NCBI GenBank assembly: GCA_002435785.1
Contig: DIUC01000007.1
Coordinates: forward strand, 1 to 64,000
Direction: 5' to 3'
Source of the DNA: Saprospiraceae bacterium UBA6168
Lineage (GTDB): Bacteria > Bacteroidota > Bacteroidia > Chitinophagales > Saprospiraceae
DNA length: 64,000 nucleotides
Made by a program: the position numbers and the translations under genes. Below, in pieces: positions 17,778 through 26,721 of this stretch. Numbering within the stretch: the stretch's first letter is position 1; every line of letters begins with the position of its first letter. Below the pieces are notes generated by a model. That model worked only from the letters and a program-made list of their open reading frames with translations. It did not search any database and was not told the origin of the DNA.

Positions 17778-19229
17778 TCAATGTGGTAACCCAGCTACCG
17801 CTTCCTGTATCAGTGCCACCATCTCCGCAGGTGGATTGAAACCCAGGTAAATCACCAGCCCCAGCAGCACGAACTGCGAGATTGATTCATATCCGTAAAC
17901 CTTCCCCATTTTTGTTTCATCAAAATGCGCCAGCGGCGTGAACAGCAGCTTGAACATGTTCTTCCCGAAAGCCCAGATTATCAGCGTCAGTAGGAGGAGC
18001 ACCACGGCGAGGATAACCAAATGATGCCCCTCAAACAGCGCACGGAATATCATGAACTCGCTGATGAACAGTCCCGACGGTGGCATGGCGGTGGCGCAGA
18101 TGAATCCCAGCAGCAGCACCATTGCCCCCGGTAGGTTGTACTTGAAATAATTGCCCGTTTCGGAAATATGCTTGCTCCGGAAGATGCGGTGTACCTGCCC
18201 TATTTGAAAGAAGAGGCTGGATTTGGCGAAGGCATGGAGGATTAAATGGAGCACGGCGGCATAATACCCCACGCCGCCAGCCGCCACGCCCAGCATGACC
18301 AGTCCCGTATGCTCGATGCTCGAATAGGCCAGCATCCGCTTGATGTTTTCCACCTTGAGCATATAGACGGTCGCCACGAAAATGGACAGCCCGGCGGCAA
18401 TGAATATCACGTTGTTCGACCAGTCGTGCAGGGAGGTTTTGGCCACCACTTCGTAAAAACGGAACATGCCCACGAAGCCCATGTTCATCAACACGCTGGA
18501 AAGCAGCGCACCCGCCGGTGAGGGTGCTTTGTCCTTCGCATCAATGCCCGCCGTGTACATCGGCACCAGTCCCATTTTGGCGGTATATCCCGTGAAAATA
18601 AAGATGAAAGCAAGCCGCAGCCAGAACACGTTCAGCGAAGCTGCATTTTCCAACAGCGCCGGGTAGGACAGTTCGCCATGCCCCGCCTGTTGCAGCGCAA
18701 TGCTTGTGAAAAGGATGCCGATAAACACCAACGTGATGCTGATGGAGCAAATGAAAATGTACTTCCACGTACCCTCCAATGCGCTGGCATCCCGGTGGTG
18801 ATAGACCAGCCCGGAGGCGGCCAATGTCGTCAGTTCCACGAATACCCAGGTGACGGCGAGGTGGTTAGACAGGTACGCCCCGCTGACCGCAGTCAGCAAC
18901 AGCGTCATTGACATGAAATAGATGCTCCGCACCCTCGGCGTGGGCTTGCGGTTTTGAAAATAAACATAGCTGTGGAAATAGGCGGGAATGGCTACGATGC
19001 TCAAAGTGGTCAGCATCAGCAACGCCAGGGCGTCGGCCTTGAAAAAACCAAAAACTTCCTCCCCTGCCTGTCCGGTAGGAAGGGTGTCCCGGTGCATGAA
19101 CTGGTAAGCCGTCAGCGCCCATTGGAGGAGCAAAAAAGCCGTCACCAACACATAGTTGACCTTTCGGTTCCGGTTGATGACCAGAAGGATGCAGATGATG
19201 AGTGCGCCGAGTAAATATATTGCGGTCAT
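17778..19229 (-). CDS. hyfF: HyfF-like antiporter-type subunit of the Ehr-like complex
   Basis: 483 residues from ATG at 19229; the frame upstream of it only runs through an intergenic repeat. A polytopic membrane protein with the proton-conducting membrane transporter (NuoL/M/N, MrpD) fold, including the HDASALEGTWKY region, LLAYSSIEHTGLV and MPPSGLFISEF. It would form an ion channel half of the membrane arm. It is downstream of HyfE and upstream of the large subunit. A short palindromic insertion encodes LPTGQAG near residue 50 (see 19062-19084). Confidence 0.88.
   Translation of the reverse strand: MTAIYLLGALIICILLVINRNRKVNYVLVTAFLLLQWALTAYQFMHRDTLPTGQAGEEVFGFFKADALALLMLTTLSIVAIPAYFHSYVYFQNRKPTPRVRSIYFMSMTLLLTAVSGAYLSNHLAVTWVFVELTTLAASGLVYHHRDASALEGTWKYIFICSISITLVFIGILFTSIALQQAGHGELSYPALLENAASLNVFWLRLAFIFIFTGYTAKMGLVPMYTAGIDAKDKAPSPAGALLSSVLMNMGFVGMFRFYEVVAKTSLHDWSNNVIFIAAGLSIFVATVYMLKVENIKRMLAYSSIEHTGLVMLGVAAGGVGYYAAVLHLILHAFAKSSLFFQIGQVHRIFRSKHISETGNYFKYNLPGAMVLLLGFICATAMPPSGLFISEFMIFRALFEGHHLVILAVVLLLLTLIIWAFGKNMFKLLFTPLAHFDETKMGKVYGYESISQFVLLGLVIYLGFNPPAEMVALIQEAVAGLPH
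19062..19084. repeat. Palindromic insertion inside the HyfF-like coding region
   Basis: A near-palindrome around CCTGCCTGTCCGGTAGG read in frame as LPTGQAG. This type of element occurs within reading frames of many Bacteroidota genes (general knowledge). It keeps the frame. Confidence 0.55.
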
Positions 19230-19235
19230 GTTTAA

Positions 19236-19312
19236 AAGATATTGAGATATTGGGACATTGGGGTATTGGGGCCGAGAATACAATATCCCAATACCTCAAT
19301 ATCCCAATTTCC
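19236..19312. repeat. Intergenic inverted repeat of the ATATTGGG type
   Basis: GATATTGGGACATTGGGG on the left faces CAATATCCCAATACCTCAATATCCCAATTT on the right. It fills the gap between the HyfE- and HyfF-like genes and belongs to the same family as 23048-23158 and a degenerate copy near 14745-14790. Confidence 0.75.
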
Positions 19313-19316
19313 CAAT

Positions 19317-19946
19317 TCAGTCTTTCAGCTTTTGCAACTGGTCAACGTCCACGTCCTGCAGCACGTCGCCGATGCGGTTGACGAAAATCCCCAGCAGCAG
19401 CACGCTCACGAAGAGGTCGAGCAGGATGCCGGTGTTCACCAGCATGGGCATCTCGCTGCCTACCGCCAACGACAGGATAAACACGCCGTTTTCAATCACC
19501 AAAAAGCCCATCACGTGCGTTATCAGCTTCTTCCTCGTCATGATGATGTACAGCCCCGTGAACAGCGAGGACAACGCCACCACGAAATACACCTTGTTCA
19601 GTCGGGGATCTTCGATGACGTTGGAAATCAGGAACGTGCCGATGATGATGAGCGTCACGATGACGAGCGAGAGGAAATAGGGCAAATACGGCTCCGTCTC
19701 ACGGGTGATGTGGTTCTTTTTGATGACGTAGCTCATAAACACTGGCACCGCCACCGCCTTGAAAACGATGGTTTCCAGCAGGATGAAAATGAGGTTCAGC
19801 GGGTTTATTTCATTCAATTCAAGGAAACTGACGCCGAACAGGATGATACCTTGAAATGCAAGTATCCTGATGAAGGTCAGCAAGCGATTGGCAATGCTGA
19901 TGTATAAAAGGCTGGCGGCGAAGGTGATGAGGAGGACGTTAATCAT
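19317..19946 (-). CDS. hyfE: HyfE-like subunit of the Ehr-like complex
   Basis: 209 residues with six or so membrane segments. The N-terminal half is HyfE-specific and the C-terminal half resembles NuoK/MrpC (THVMGFLVIENGVFIL, with a conserved membrane Glu). The length fits HyfE (~215). It lies between the NuoH-like and HyfF-like genes, the canonical hyf order. The gap of ~150 bases to the NuoH-like gene is occupied by a palindromic repeat. Confidence 0.88.
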   Translation of the reverse strand: MINVLLITFAASLLYISIANRLLTFIRILAFQGIILFGVSFLELNEINPLNLIFILLETIVFKAVAVPVFMSYVIKKNHITRETEPYLPYFLSLVIVTLIIIGTFLISNVIEDPRLNKVYFVVALSSLFTGLYIIMTRKKLITHVMGFLVIENGVFILSLAVGSEMPMLVNTGILLDLFVSVLLLGIFVNRIGDVLQDVDVDQLQKLKD

Positions 19947-19973
19947 GTCGCTGAATTATGCTTTTGAGTGCGT

Positions 19974-20091
19974 GACAACAATGGGAACGCGGAAGACACG
20001 GATTGGGCGGATAAGCGCTGATTTTAGAAACTGCGAAAAAAAATCCGTGAAAATCCGCCCAATCCGTGTCATCTGTGTTCCCATTGTCGTC
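19974..20091. repeat. Intergenic imperfect palindrome, copy 2
   Basis: Same family as 17073-17195: the left arm begins GACAACAATGGGAACGCGGA and the right arm ends GTTCCCATTGTCGTC. It fills the gap between the NuoH-like and HyfE-like genes. Confidence 0.85.
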
Positions 20092-20098
20092 GTGTTTT

Positions 20099-21004
20099 TC
20101 AAATAAACTTCCCCATCAAAAGCAACACTCCAAAAAATATAAGAAGAGAAGCCGAAGTGAGGGTAAAAATAAAAGTCGCATTGTGCGCCATGCGGAACCT
20201 CGCCGTGAAGGATTCAAGCAAACCGACAATAACAGCGAACAGCACCTGCACCGCCATGAATACCAACACGGCAAAGTACCACGGCACATCGCCGATGAAA
20301 AAATTGGCAATGATTGCACCATACATAGCGAACTTCAAGTTGACGGCGTAGGTGAACAAGCCCAACCCGAAGCCACTGTTGTCCAAAATCATCACCTCGT
20401 GAACCATCGTCAGCTCCAAGTGGGTTTTCGGGTCGTCAATCGGCATCCGGCTATTTTCAATCATGGCAACCATGATGAGCACAAACGTTGCCAGCACACC
20501 GAGGGCGTAGGACACGTGCGAACTGAAATGCAGTGCGGTGAAAATGCAGTGGAACGACGTGTGCCCCGTCAGCATGGCGAACGACCCCATGAGTACGAAA
20601 AAGGCAGGCTCAGCCAGCATGGAATACAGTGCTTCCCGACTTGCACCCATTCCCTCGAAACTGCTACCCGTGTCCATGGCGGAGATGATGCTGAAAAACT
20701 TCCCCAGCGCCAGCACGTAAGCAAAGAACACGAAGTCACCGTCGAAGGAAATCAGCCCTTTCGACAGTCCGAACGGCACTATCATTATCGCCATGAGCAC
20801 CGACACGAAGTAAATGCTGGAGGCTATCTGGAAAATGAAACTGGTGGTCTCGCTGAAAACCGTGCCCTTGCGCAGCAGCCGCAGCACGTCTTTCAGCGGC
20901 TGCAAGAAGCCAGGGCCTTTCCGACCAGAGACGAGGCTTTTGGTACGGAGGACGATGCCTGAGAAGAACAGGCTGGCGAGTAAAATCATTGCAAGACTTA
21001 TCAT
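20099..21004 (-). CDS. hyfC: HyfC/NuoH-like subunit of the Ehr-like complex
   Basis: 301 residues, about eight membrane segments. Shows NuoH-family features: GRKGPGFLQPLKDVLRLLRK near residue 30 and the acidic loop ENSRMPIDDPKTHLELTMVHE near 170. It would connect the soluble redox arm to the antiporter-like subunits. It starts 5 bases after the stop of the preceding HyfB-like gene, so they are cotranscribed. Confidence 0.9.
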   Translation of the reverse strand: MISLAMILLASLFFSGIVLRTKSLVSGRKGPGFLQPLKDVLRLLRKGTVFSETTSFIFQIASSIYFVSVLMAIMIVPFGLSKGLISFDGDFVFFAYVLALGKFFSIISAMDTGSSFEGMGASREALYSMLAEPAFFVLMGSFAMLTGHTSFHCIFTALHFSSHVSYALGVLATFVLIMVAMIENSRMPIDDPKTHLELTMVHEVMILDNSGFGLGLFTYAVNLKFAMYGAIIANFFIGDVPWYFAVLVFMAVQVLFAVIVGLLESFTARFRMAHNATFIFTLTSASLLIFFGVLLLMGKFI

Positions 21005-21009
21005 AAGCG

Positions 21010-23043
21010 CTACAATTGGTTTAGAAACTTAATGAGCATTTCAATACTGCCCATTACAATGGGAATCAAAATCACCAGCGCAATGAACACCACTCCATAC
21101 AGCACATAAAACTGCGGATTGCCATTCTGCAAAAACTGGAACTTCCCGATGAAATTTTTCAGATTCCGCAGGGGCAGGTCAATCAGCCATGCCTCCGCTT
21201 TGTCGTAGGGGTGCGTTTCCTGCCAACCGTCCGTGGGGAAGATGCCCTCCACCGGGCGCTTTTTTTTGTGGATGGAAAACAGCGGCTCCGCCAGCTTGCG
21301 GTACGAGCGCACGAACGAACCGGCGGTGTACTGCATCCGGGAGGCATCGCCCACGTAGCCGCAGCCCCAGGTGGCGGCAATGGTGCCCGGGGTTCGTTTC
21401 ACCATTTTTTGCTGGATGAAAATGACCAGCCCTGCCAGTGCCAAGAAACCCGCAGCGCACCAGCCGATGTTTACAGCCATTTGACCCACGTTTTCCGGCA
21501 ACGCCGCAACGTTTTCAACGCCAGGCATTTTTGCCTGAAATGCCGCCAGCGGGGCGGACAGCGCCTCCAAAAAAATCCCCGGAAACAAGCCGATGGCCAA
21601 CATCAGTACCACGATGGCGTACATCGGGACCAGTGTGCCCGTTTTGGCTTCGCTCTGCGGCTGATGGAAATGTTGCCGAGGTGTGCCAAGGAACACCACC
21701 CCGAAGGCTTTGGTGAAACACAGCAGCGCCAGTCCGCCGATGAGCGCCAACCCAAACAGTGCCGACACCAGCGCCAGCAGCAGCGCAGGGGAGTTGCCGC
21801 CCAGCCCGTTGTACAAGCCCGCATAAATCAGGAATTCCGACACGAAACCATTGAACGGCGGCAGCCCGCAGATGGCGAGCGACGCCACGAGGAACAGCCC
21901 GGCGGTGTGCGGCATTTTTTTTATCAAACCACCGAACGACTCGATGTTCATGCTGTGCGTGGCCTGATAGACGTTGCCGGCACTGAAAAATAGCAGCGAT
22001 TTGAACAACGAGTGGTTGAGGGTGTGCAGCAATGCGCCCGCAAATCCGAGGGTGGTCAGCAGCGGGTTGTTCATGCCGATGCCAATGGTGCCCAGCCCAA
22101 TCCCGATGCCAATTATGCCAATGTTTTCGATACTGTGGTAAGCCAGCAGTTTTTTTAGGTTGTGCTGCAAGATGGCGAGCATCACGCCATAAATGCCCGA
22201 TACCACTGCCACAAAAAGGATGAAATAGCCCAGCACCGTGAAGTCTGTTTTCACCAGCAAAATCATGCGCAGGATGCCGTAGATGCCGATTTTGATGAGT
22301 ACCCCCGACATGATGCCCGACACGTGCGAGGGCGCTGCCGGGTGGGCGTAAGGCAACCAGGTGTGGAAGGGCACGAAGCCCGCTTTCAGCGAAAACCCCA
22401 CAAAGAAACAGAGAAACAATACGAAGCTGTTCGCCCCACCAAATTCGGCGGAGAACTCGCTGATGGCTTTAAAATCGTAAGAATCCATGCGGTAGGCGAC
22501 CCAGATGAAGCCGACCGTGAGCAGCACGATGCTGATGTGCGACTGGATGAGGTAGTTGATGCCCGCCTTGAGGGTCTCCGGTTTTTGGTGCTCGAAAATG
22601 ACCAGCAGGAACGCCGACAACGCCATGATTTCCCAAGCGAAGAGGAACACGAGCGAGTTTTGCACGGCGCAAATAATGGTGAGCATGGACTGCACCAGCA
22701 GGTAGGCGATGCAGTGGAGCGAGAGGTTCGCTGTTTGCTCCCGGTAGGCTTTCATGTACTGCAAGCCGTAGAGCGCCCCGGTTATCATAGTGAAATTTAT
22801 CACCAAAATGAACCAAGCCGAGAGTGCGTCAATGCGGATGGGGATTCCCCCCGTCACGAGCGTTCCGGGGAGTAATATTTCAAGTTCATTCCCGACCAAA
22901 GCATTCCCGGCAAGGTAGCCACTGAGGAGGGCGCAGCCTATCACGGCGGCAACGGTCACCAGCCCCTTCGCCCTCACTTGGAGGAAGGGAACTGACAGCA
23001 ACGCCGCCGCCAATATAGCCAGGTATATCAGGATAAAGGTCAT
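21010..23043 (-). CDS. hyfB: HyfB/NuoL-like antiporter-type subunit, second copy in operon
   Basis: 677 residues from ATG at 23043 (MTFILIYLAIL). The frame continues upstream to 23223 only because it runs through the 8-bp tandem repeat; that part is not protein. About 14-16 membrane segments with the family core: LFAWEIMALSAFLLV, HTWLPYAHPAAPSHVSG, LLAYHSIENIGI, GLPPFNGFVSEF. The C-terminal cytoplasmic part (WGCGY, MQYTAGSF) is shared with the neighbouring paralogue, so the two genes arose by tandem duplication. It conducts ions in the membrane arm. Confidence 0.9.
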   Translation of the reverse strand: MTFILIYLAILAAALLSVPFLQVRAKGLVTVAAVIGCALLSGYLAGNALVGNELEILLPGTLVTGGIPIRIDALSAWFILVINFTMITGALYGLQYMKAYREQTANLSLHCIAYLLVQSMLTIICAVQNSLVFLFAWEIMALSAFLLVIFEHQKPETLKAGINYLIQSHISIVLLTVGFIWVAYRMDSYDFKAISEFSAEFGGANSFVLFLCFFVGFSLKAGFVPFHTWLPYAHPAAPSHVSGIMSGVLIKIGIYGILRMILLVKTDFTVLGYFILFVAVVSGIYGVMLAILQHNLKKLLAYHSIENIGIIGIGIGLGTIGIGMNNPLLTTLGFAGALLHTLNHSLFKSLLFFSAGNVYQATHSMNIESFGGLIKKMPHTAGLFLVASLAICGLPPFNGFVSEFLIYAGLYNGLGGNSPALLLALVSALFGLALIGGLALLCFTKAFGVVFLGTPRQHFHQPQSEAKTGTLVPMYAIVVLMLAIGLFPGIFLEALSAPLAAFQAKMPGVENVAALPENVGQMAVNIGWCAAGFLALAGLVIFIQQKMVKRTPGTIAATWGCGYVGDASRMQYTAGSFVRSYRKLAEPLFSIHKKKRPVEGIFPTDGWQETHPYDKAEAWLIDLPLRNLKNFIGKFQFLQNGNPQFYVLYGVVFIALVILIPIVMGSIEMLIKFLNQL

Positions 23044-23047
23044 CTTA

Positions 23048-23158
23048 GATATTGGGATATTGGGATATTGGGATATTGGGATATTGGGATATTGGGATAT
23101 TGGGATATTGGGATATTGGAACGCCGGGAGAATATCCCAATATATCATTATCCCAATA
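23048..23158. repeat. 8-bp tandem repeat followed by inverted copies
   Basis: Eight perfect units of ATATTGGG in a row (23049-23112) plus one imperfect unit, then CCCAATAT in the opposite sense at 23132-23158. It fills the gap between the two HyfB-like genes and can form a hairpin in the transcript. Confidence 0.95.
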
Positions 23159-25150
23159 TCAAATCCACTTGAACAAAGTGCCCAAAAACAAGAGCAGCAT
23201 GAAGACCACCCCGTACAGCACATAATATTGTACCCTGCCGTTTTGGATGAACTGGAAATAGTTCATGCCATTGAGCAGGGGTTTCGTCAGCTTTTCAATC
23301 AAGCTGTTTTCAAAAAAATCGGTGTAGTGGGAAACATACGCCCGCTCTTTCGGGAAGATTTCTTCTGGTGCAATTTCCTTGTAGTTCTTTTTTTCACCGA
23401 CGAGAAAGCCGAGCAACTTGCCAAGTGTTTTCGAAAACGACTTGCCCGTGTACTGCATCCGGTTGTTCGGGGCGACGTAGCCGCAACCCCATGTGGTAAT
23501 GATTTCGGAAGGGCGGGAGACCATGTTCATATTGCGGAGAAAAAAAACAGGCAGCAACAATACCAGAAATATCAGGGAATATCGGCCAATATTGGCCATC
23601 GTGGAGTCCAGGAAAGTGACGGCCACCATGTCGGGCGCATGCACTGCCAAGCCTTCCAAATGGACGACCCAGTTCAAAAAATACTGTGGAAACAACCCAA
23701 TCGCAAGCATCACCGCCACGATGAGGTATTGCGGCAGCCGCATCTCCAGGGGCACCTCGGCAGGCACGTGCGCCAGCGGCTGCCGGGGGCTGCCGAGAAA
23801 GATGACCCCAAAGCTTTTTGTAAAAGCCAGCAACGAAATACCGCCGATGACTGCCAAGCCAGCCAGTGAGAGCATCATCAGGGTAGAGATGTAAAAATTG
23901 TCCGTTTTTGTGCCCTCCACAAAGCCGCTGTATAGCAAAAACTCCGAAACGAAACCGTTTAACGGCGGCAACCCGCCGATGGCAAGCGCTCCCATCAGGA
24001 AGAAAAAAGCCGTTTGGGGCATCTTCCGTATCAGTCCACCGAGCTTTTCCATGTTCCGGGTGTGCGTCTGTTGATAGACCGATCCGACGGAAAAAAACAA
24101 CAGCGATTTGTACAGCGAATGATTCAGGGTGTGGAGCAGGGCGGCAGTCAGCCCTATTGTGGAAAGGGTGGGGTTATCCGTGCCTTTTCCAATAAGGAAC
24201 AGCCCGATGCCTGCACCAATGATGCCGATGTTTTCGATGGTGCAGTACGCCAACATCATTTTAAAATCACGGCGCATGGCTGCGTTCAGGATGCCGTACA
24301 GGCCCGTCGCCACGGAAAGCACGAGCAGCGATGCGCCGATGGCCAGCCAGTTGTCTTCCAGCATCAGCGCCAACCGGAGTATGCCGTAAATGCCCATTTT
24401 GACAATGACGCCCGACATGACGCCCGACACGTGCGAGGGAGCCGCCGGGTGCGCATGAGGCAGCCACGAGTGCAGCGGGATGAACCCCGCCTTGATGCCG
24501 AAGCCACCGAAAAAAAGCAGGAACAGCCAGACGTTCTTGTTTTCTTTGAAAAAACTGCCGATGGCGGAAAAGTCGAAGCTGCCTTTTGAAACATAAACCC
24601 AGATAAACGCTGCTGTTAGCAGCACCACACCCACGTGCATCTGCACCATATAGTTGATGCCAGCCTTGAGCGTCTCTCTTTTCTGGTGCTCGAACATGAC
24701 CAGCAGCAGCGAGGAAAGGGACATCAGCTCCCAAGCGATGAGGAACGCCAGCCCATGCTGCAACATGCACACCCAAAGCATGGACGATTGGAACAACAGG
24801 AACATGGACCAGTGCAGCGCCAGGTTTGACTTTTGCTCCCGGTAGGCTTTCATGTAGCCGATGCCGTACAGCCCCCCGTTGATGCAGGTGAAATTGACGA
24901 TGAGCACGAACCAGGCGGACAGCGCATCCATGCGAAACGGGACATTTCCGAGGAACGGGGTTCCTTGAAAAACGACATCGAGCGGGTGTCCACCGAGCGC
25001 GTCGAGCGCAGGGATGGAGGTGAGTACGGCATTGATTAAAATGAAAATGAAACTGGCCGTGGCCCTTATCCCAGAAGGGAGTAAGGAGTTGATGACCATC
25101 CCAGCAACGGTAAGAAACAGGGTCGCAATGACCAGTTGAACATTATCCAT
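23159..25150 (-). CDS. hyfB: HyfB/NuoL-like antiporter-type subunit, first gene of the Ehr-like operon
   Basis: 663 residues. The same fold and motifs as its neighbour at 21010-23043: LIAWELMSLSSLLLV, HSWLPHAHPAAPSHVSGVMSG, MLAYCTIENIGIIG, GLPPLNGFVSEF and the same WGCGYVAPNNRMQYTGKSF tail. A promoter and a conserved leader lie just upstream. Order of the operon: hyfB, hyfB, hyfC, hyfE, hyfF, broken GxxExxY gene, large subunit, small subunit. Confidence 0.9.
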   Translation of the reverse strand: MDNVQLVIATLFLTVAGMVINSLLPSGIRATASFIFILINAVLTSIPALDALGGHPLDVVFQGTPFLGNVPFRMDALSAWFVLIVNFTCINGGLYGIGYMKAYREQKSNLALHWSMFLLFQSSMLWVCMLQHGLAFLIAWELMSLSSLLLVMFEHQKRETLKAGINYMVQMHVGVVLLTAAFIWVYVSKGSFDFSAIGSFFKENKNVWLFLLFFGGFGIKAGFIPLHSWLPHAHPAAPSHVSGVMSGVIVKMGIYGILRLALMLEDNWLAIGASLLVLSVATGLYGILNAAMRRDFKMMLAYCTIENIGIIGAGIGLFLIGKGTDNPTLSTIGLTAALLHTLNHSLYKSLLFFSVGSVYQQTHTRNMEKLGGLIRKMPQTAFFFLMGALAIGGLPPLNGFVSEFLLYSGFVEGTKTDNFYISTLMMLSLAGLAVIGGISLLAFTKSFGVIFLGSPRQPLAHVPAEVPLEMRLPQYLIVAVMLAIGLFPQYFLNWVVHLEGLAVHAPDMVAVTFLDSTMANIGRYSLIFLVLLLPVFFLRNMNMVSRPSEIITTWGCGYVAPNNRMQYTGKSFSKTLGKLLGFLVGEKKNYKEIAPEEIFPKERAYVSHYTDFFENSLIEKLTKPLLNGMNYFQFIQNGRVQYYVLYGVVFMLLLFLGTLFKWI

Positions 25151-25190
25151 GCACGTACAAAATTTTAAGACAGATTTTGCCTGCTAAACC

Positions 25191-25258
25191 TTTGTAGGCC
25201 AGTATCTGATAGTCTGTTCAACAAAAACGGGCTGGTCTATACTGGTCGAACGAAAGCG
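25191..25258 (-). ncRNA. Putative structured leader, copy A, upstream of the Ehr-like operon
   Basis: Arms GGCCAGTAT (25197-25205) and ATACTGGTC (25239-25247) pair, with one G-U. Between them are GTCTGTTC and AACGGGCTGGTC, both repeated exactly in copy B at 26660-26715. In copy B the arms differ but still pair. Lies immediately downstream of a -7 box and ~40 bases before the start codon. It could instead be a DNA operator. Confidence 0.45.
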
Positions 25259-25288
25259 CAAAAATAGTAAAAAAAAACCGAAAACAAG
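25259..25288 (-). promoter_or_regulatory. Bacteroidota-type promoter for the Ehr-like operon
   Basis: On the minus strand, CTTG (25285-25288), 18 bases, then TATTTTTG (25259-25266), close to the TTTG-19-TAnnTTTG consensus. ~110 bases before the start of the first HyfB-like gene. Confidence 0.6.
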
Positions 25289-25347
25289 CATCGGAGAGGA
25301 ACACGGATGGCATGGATTTCGTCATCATCTGTCCCCTTTGTATTCGC

Positions 25348-25944
25348 CTAAATTACCTTTTCCCAAAACTTCAAATATCCATTGAAATAGGTTATCCGAA
25401 CCTCATAACTGCCAGGCACCTCATCCATATAGCTGAAGTAAGTAGCCAGCCTGGTACCAAGGGGCATGGCATCCAATTTTTGCCTGACAAACAGCGAATA
25501 TTCATCATAGTGCTGCCTGTCCAACTTCACGGAGTTATCAATCGGGTTATCCCGATTGATGTTCTCATAAAAAGAATTGAAAAAATAGAAGGCATCAAAG
25601 CCATCGAACCCAATTTCCGTAACATTGGAATGGACGAACGACACATTTGACAACCCATATTCCTCGGCCAATTGATTGGAAAGCTGGTAAAGGGGTTCCC
25701 GCTGCTCTACACCCGTGAAATGTCCGTTGGTGCAGGCTGCGCCAATCATGCAGAACTTGCCTGCCCCCGAACCGATGTCCAAAACCCTCATGCCCGGGCG
25801 GTCCACGAGTACCTGCGCTGCAAATTTTGCCACGTCAACTGGCGTGAAATGGAATTCCGCCGCCACCCTTATCGGAGGTGGGTAGATGCTGTTAAATTCC
25901 TCATCATTGACCTTGACGCCTGATTTTAAGCGCTTGAAAACCAT
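25348..25944 (-). CDS. Class I SAM-dependent methyltransferase
   Basis: 198 residues. The SAM-binding motif I is clear (VLDIGSGAGKFC near residue 55), followed by the acidic end of strand 2 (FTGVEQ) and motif IV (FDAFYFFNSFYEN). The C-terminal part holds VPGSYEVRITYF. The substrate cannot be told. It is a single-gene unit convergent with nothing close; it lies 18 bases downstream of a DUF983 gene on the same strand and may be cotranscribed with it. Confidence 0.85.
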   Translation of the reverse strand: MVFKRLKSGVKVNDEEFNSIYPPPIRVAAEFHFTPVDVAKFAAQVLVDRPGMRVLDIGSGAGKFCMIGAACTNGHFTGVEQREPLYQLSNQLAEEYGLSNVSFVHSNVTEIGFDGFDAFYFFNSFYENINRDNPIDNSVKLDRQHYDEYSLFVRQKLDAMPLGTRLATYFSYMDEVPGSYEVRITYFNGYLKFWEKVI

Positions 25945-25962
25945 ACTGTATTACTCGCTTTA

Positions 25963-26355
25963 TTAGATTTGCTTGTGCCCGAACTTTGGGTTGTACCTAA
26001 CGTTGGAGTTAATCCAAATGGCCCTCGCAAGCCTGAATATCCAGACAAAAAGTACAGCCAGAATCAATATCAAAATGGCAAAGGAGGCATTGATGCTAAA
26101 CCCAAGTACCAATATGCAAAAGCCCGTAAATGCCAAGCTAAAAAACCCCGTTATGACATAGGAGATAAACATGGCACCATAATAAAACCCGGGTTCGAGG
26201 AAATATTTTTGCCCACATGCTGAGCATATCTCCGGCATATCAAAGGATTTCTTAAATGAAAACGAACCGGTTTCAAAAAGGTCTCCCTCTTGGCAGCGAG
26301 GGCATTTCATTTTTAAAATACTGTACGCTTTAGTTCCTTTTTTTAGCAGCTTCAT
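25963..26355 (-). CDS. DUF983 family membrane protein
   Basis: ~130 residues from ATG at 26355 (in-frame ATG at 26364 also possible; the longer frame to 26496 lacks support). Zinc-ribbon-like pairs CPRCQEGDLF and CSACGQKY are followed by two membrane segments (YVITGFFSLAFTGFCILVLGF and a second of similar length). This is the DUF983 layout; function unknown. Its putative leader (copy B) resembles that of the Ehr-like operon. Confidence 0.85.
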   Translation of the reverse strand: MKLLKKGTKAYSILKMKCPRCQEGDLFETGSFSFKKSFDMPEICSACGQKYFLEPGFYYGAMFISYVITGFFSLAFTGFCILVLGFSINASFAILILILAVLFVWIFRLARAIWINSNVRYNPKFGHKQI

Positions 26356-26659
26356 AATATCCATATAAGTTAAAGAGCAAGCAAATGAACGGACAGGCGG
26401 GTTCGCCAAGACAGTTTTTGCCATTTTGAGGCGCTCATGAATTGAATGAAAATAGTGGAAAAACGAGTGCTGGCTAAACCGGAGGCGACAAATCATGCGT
26501 TAGGACTGGCATAAAAAGAAGGGATGGACTTTCAATGGAAAGTGCTGAAAGCGAAGTGATAGTATTATTTTTAGCAAAAAACTTGATAGGGACAACCAGC
26601 TTGATAATCAACATACACTTAGAAAATTTAGCGCAGGGACGTTCTGCAAAATACGTGGT

Positions 26660-26715
26660 CAACCGGTATGGAAGAGTCTGTTCTAAGAAACGGGCTGGTC
26701 AGTGCCGGTGGTTGA
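26660..26715 (-). ncRNA. Putative structured leader, copy B, upstream of DUF983
   Basis: Arms AACCGGTAT (26661-26669) and TGCCGGTGGTT (26703-26713) can pair. It shares GTCTGTTC (26676-26683) and AACGGGCTGGTC (26689-26700) with copy A. Downstream of a TACTTTTG -7 box on the same strand, as in copy A. About 300 bases separate it from the DUF983 start. Confidence 0.4.
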
Positions 26716-26721
26716 ATGGTG

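Noticed and set aside
23048..23158. CRISPR-like array
   Set aside because: The repeat unit is 8 bp with no spacers; it is a simple tandem repeat.
21010..23223. N-terminal extension of the second HyfB-like protein
   Set aside because: The extension is translation of the 8-bp repeat (repeated QYPNIPIS); the real start is the ATG at 23043 before the first membrane helix.
14792..25150. Active group 4 NiFe hydrogenase (Hyf/Hyc)
   Set aside because: The Ni-binding cysteine pairs are missing, so no hydrogenase activity is expected; no maturation genes are seen.
26474..26662. 62-residue minus-strand ORF between leader copy B and DUF983
   Set aside because: No recognisable features; it lies in the putative leader transcript.
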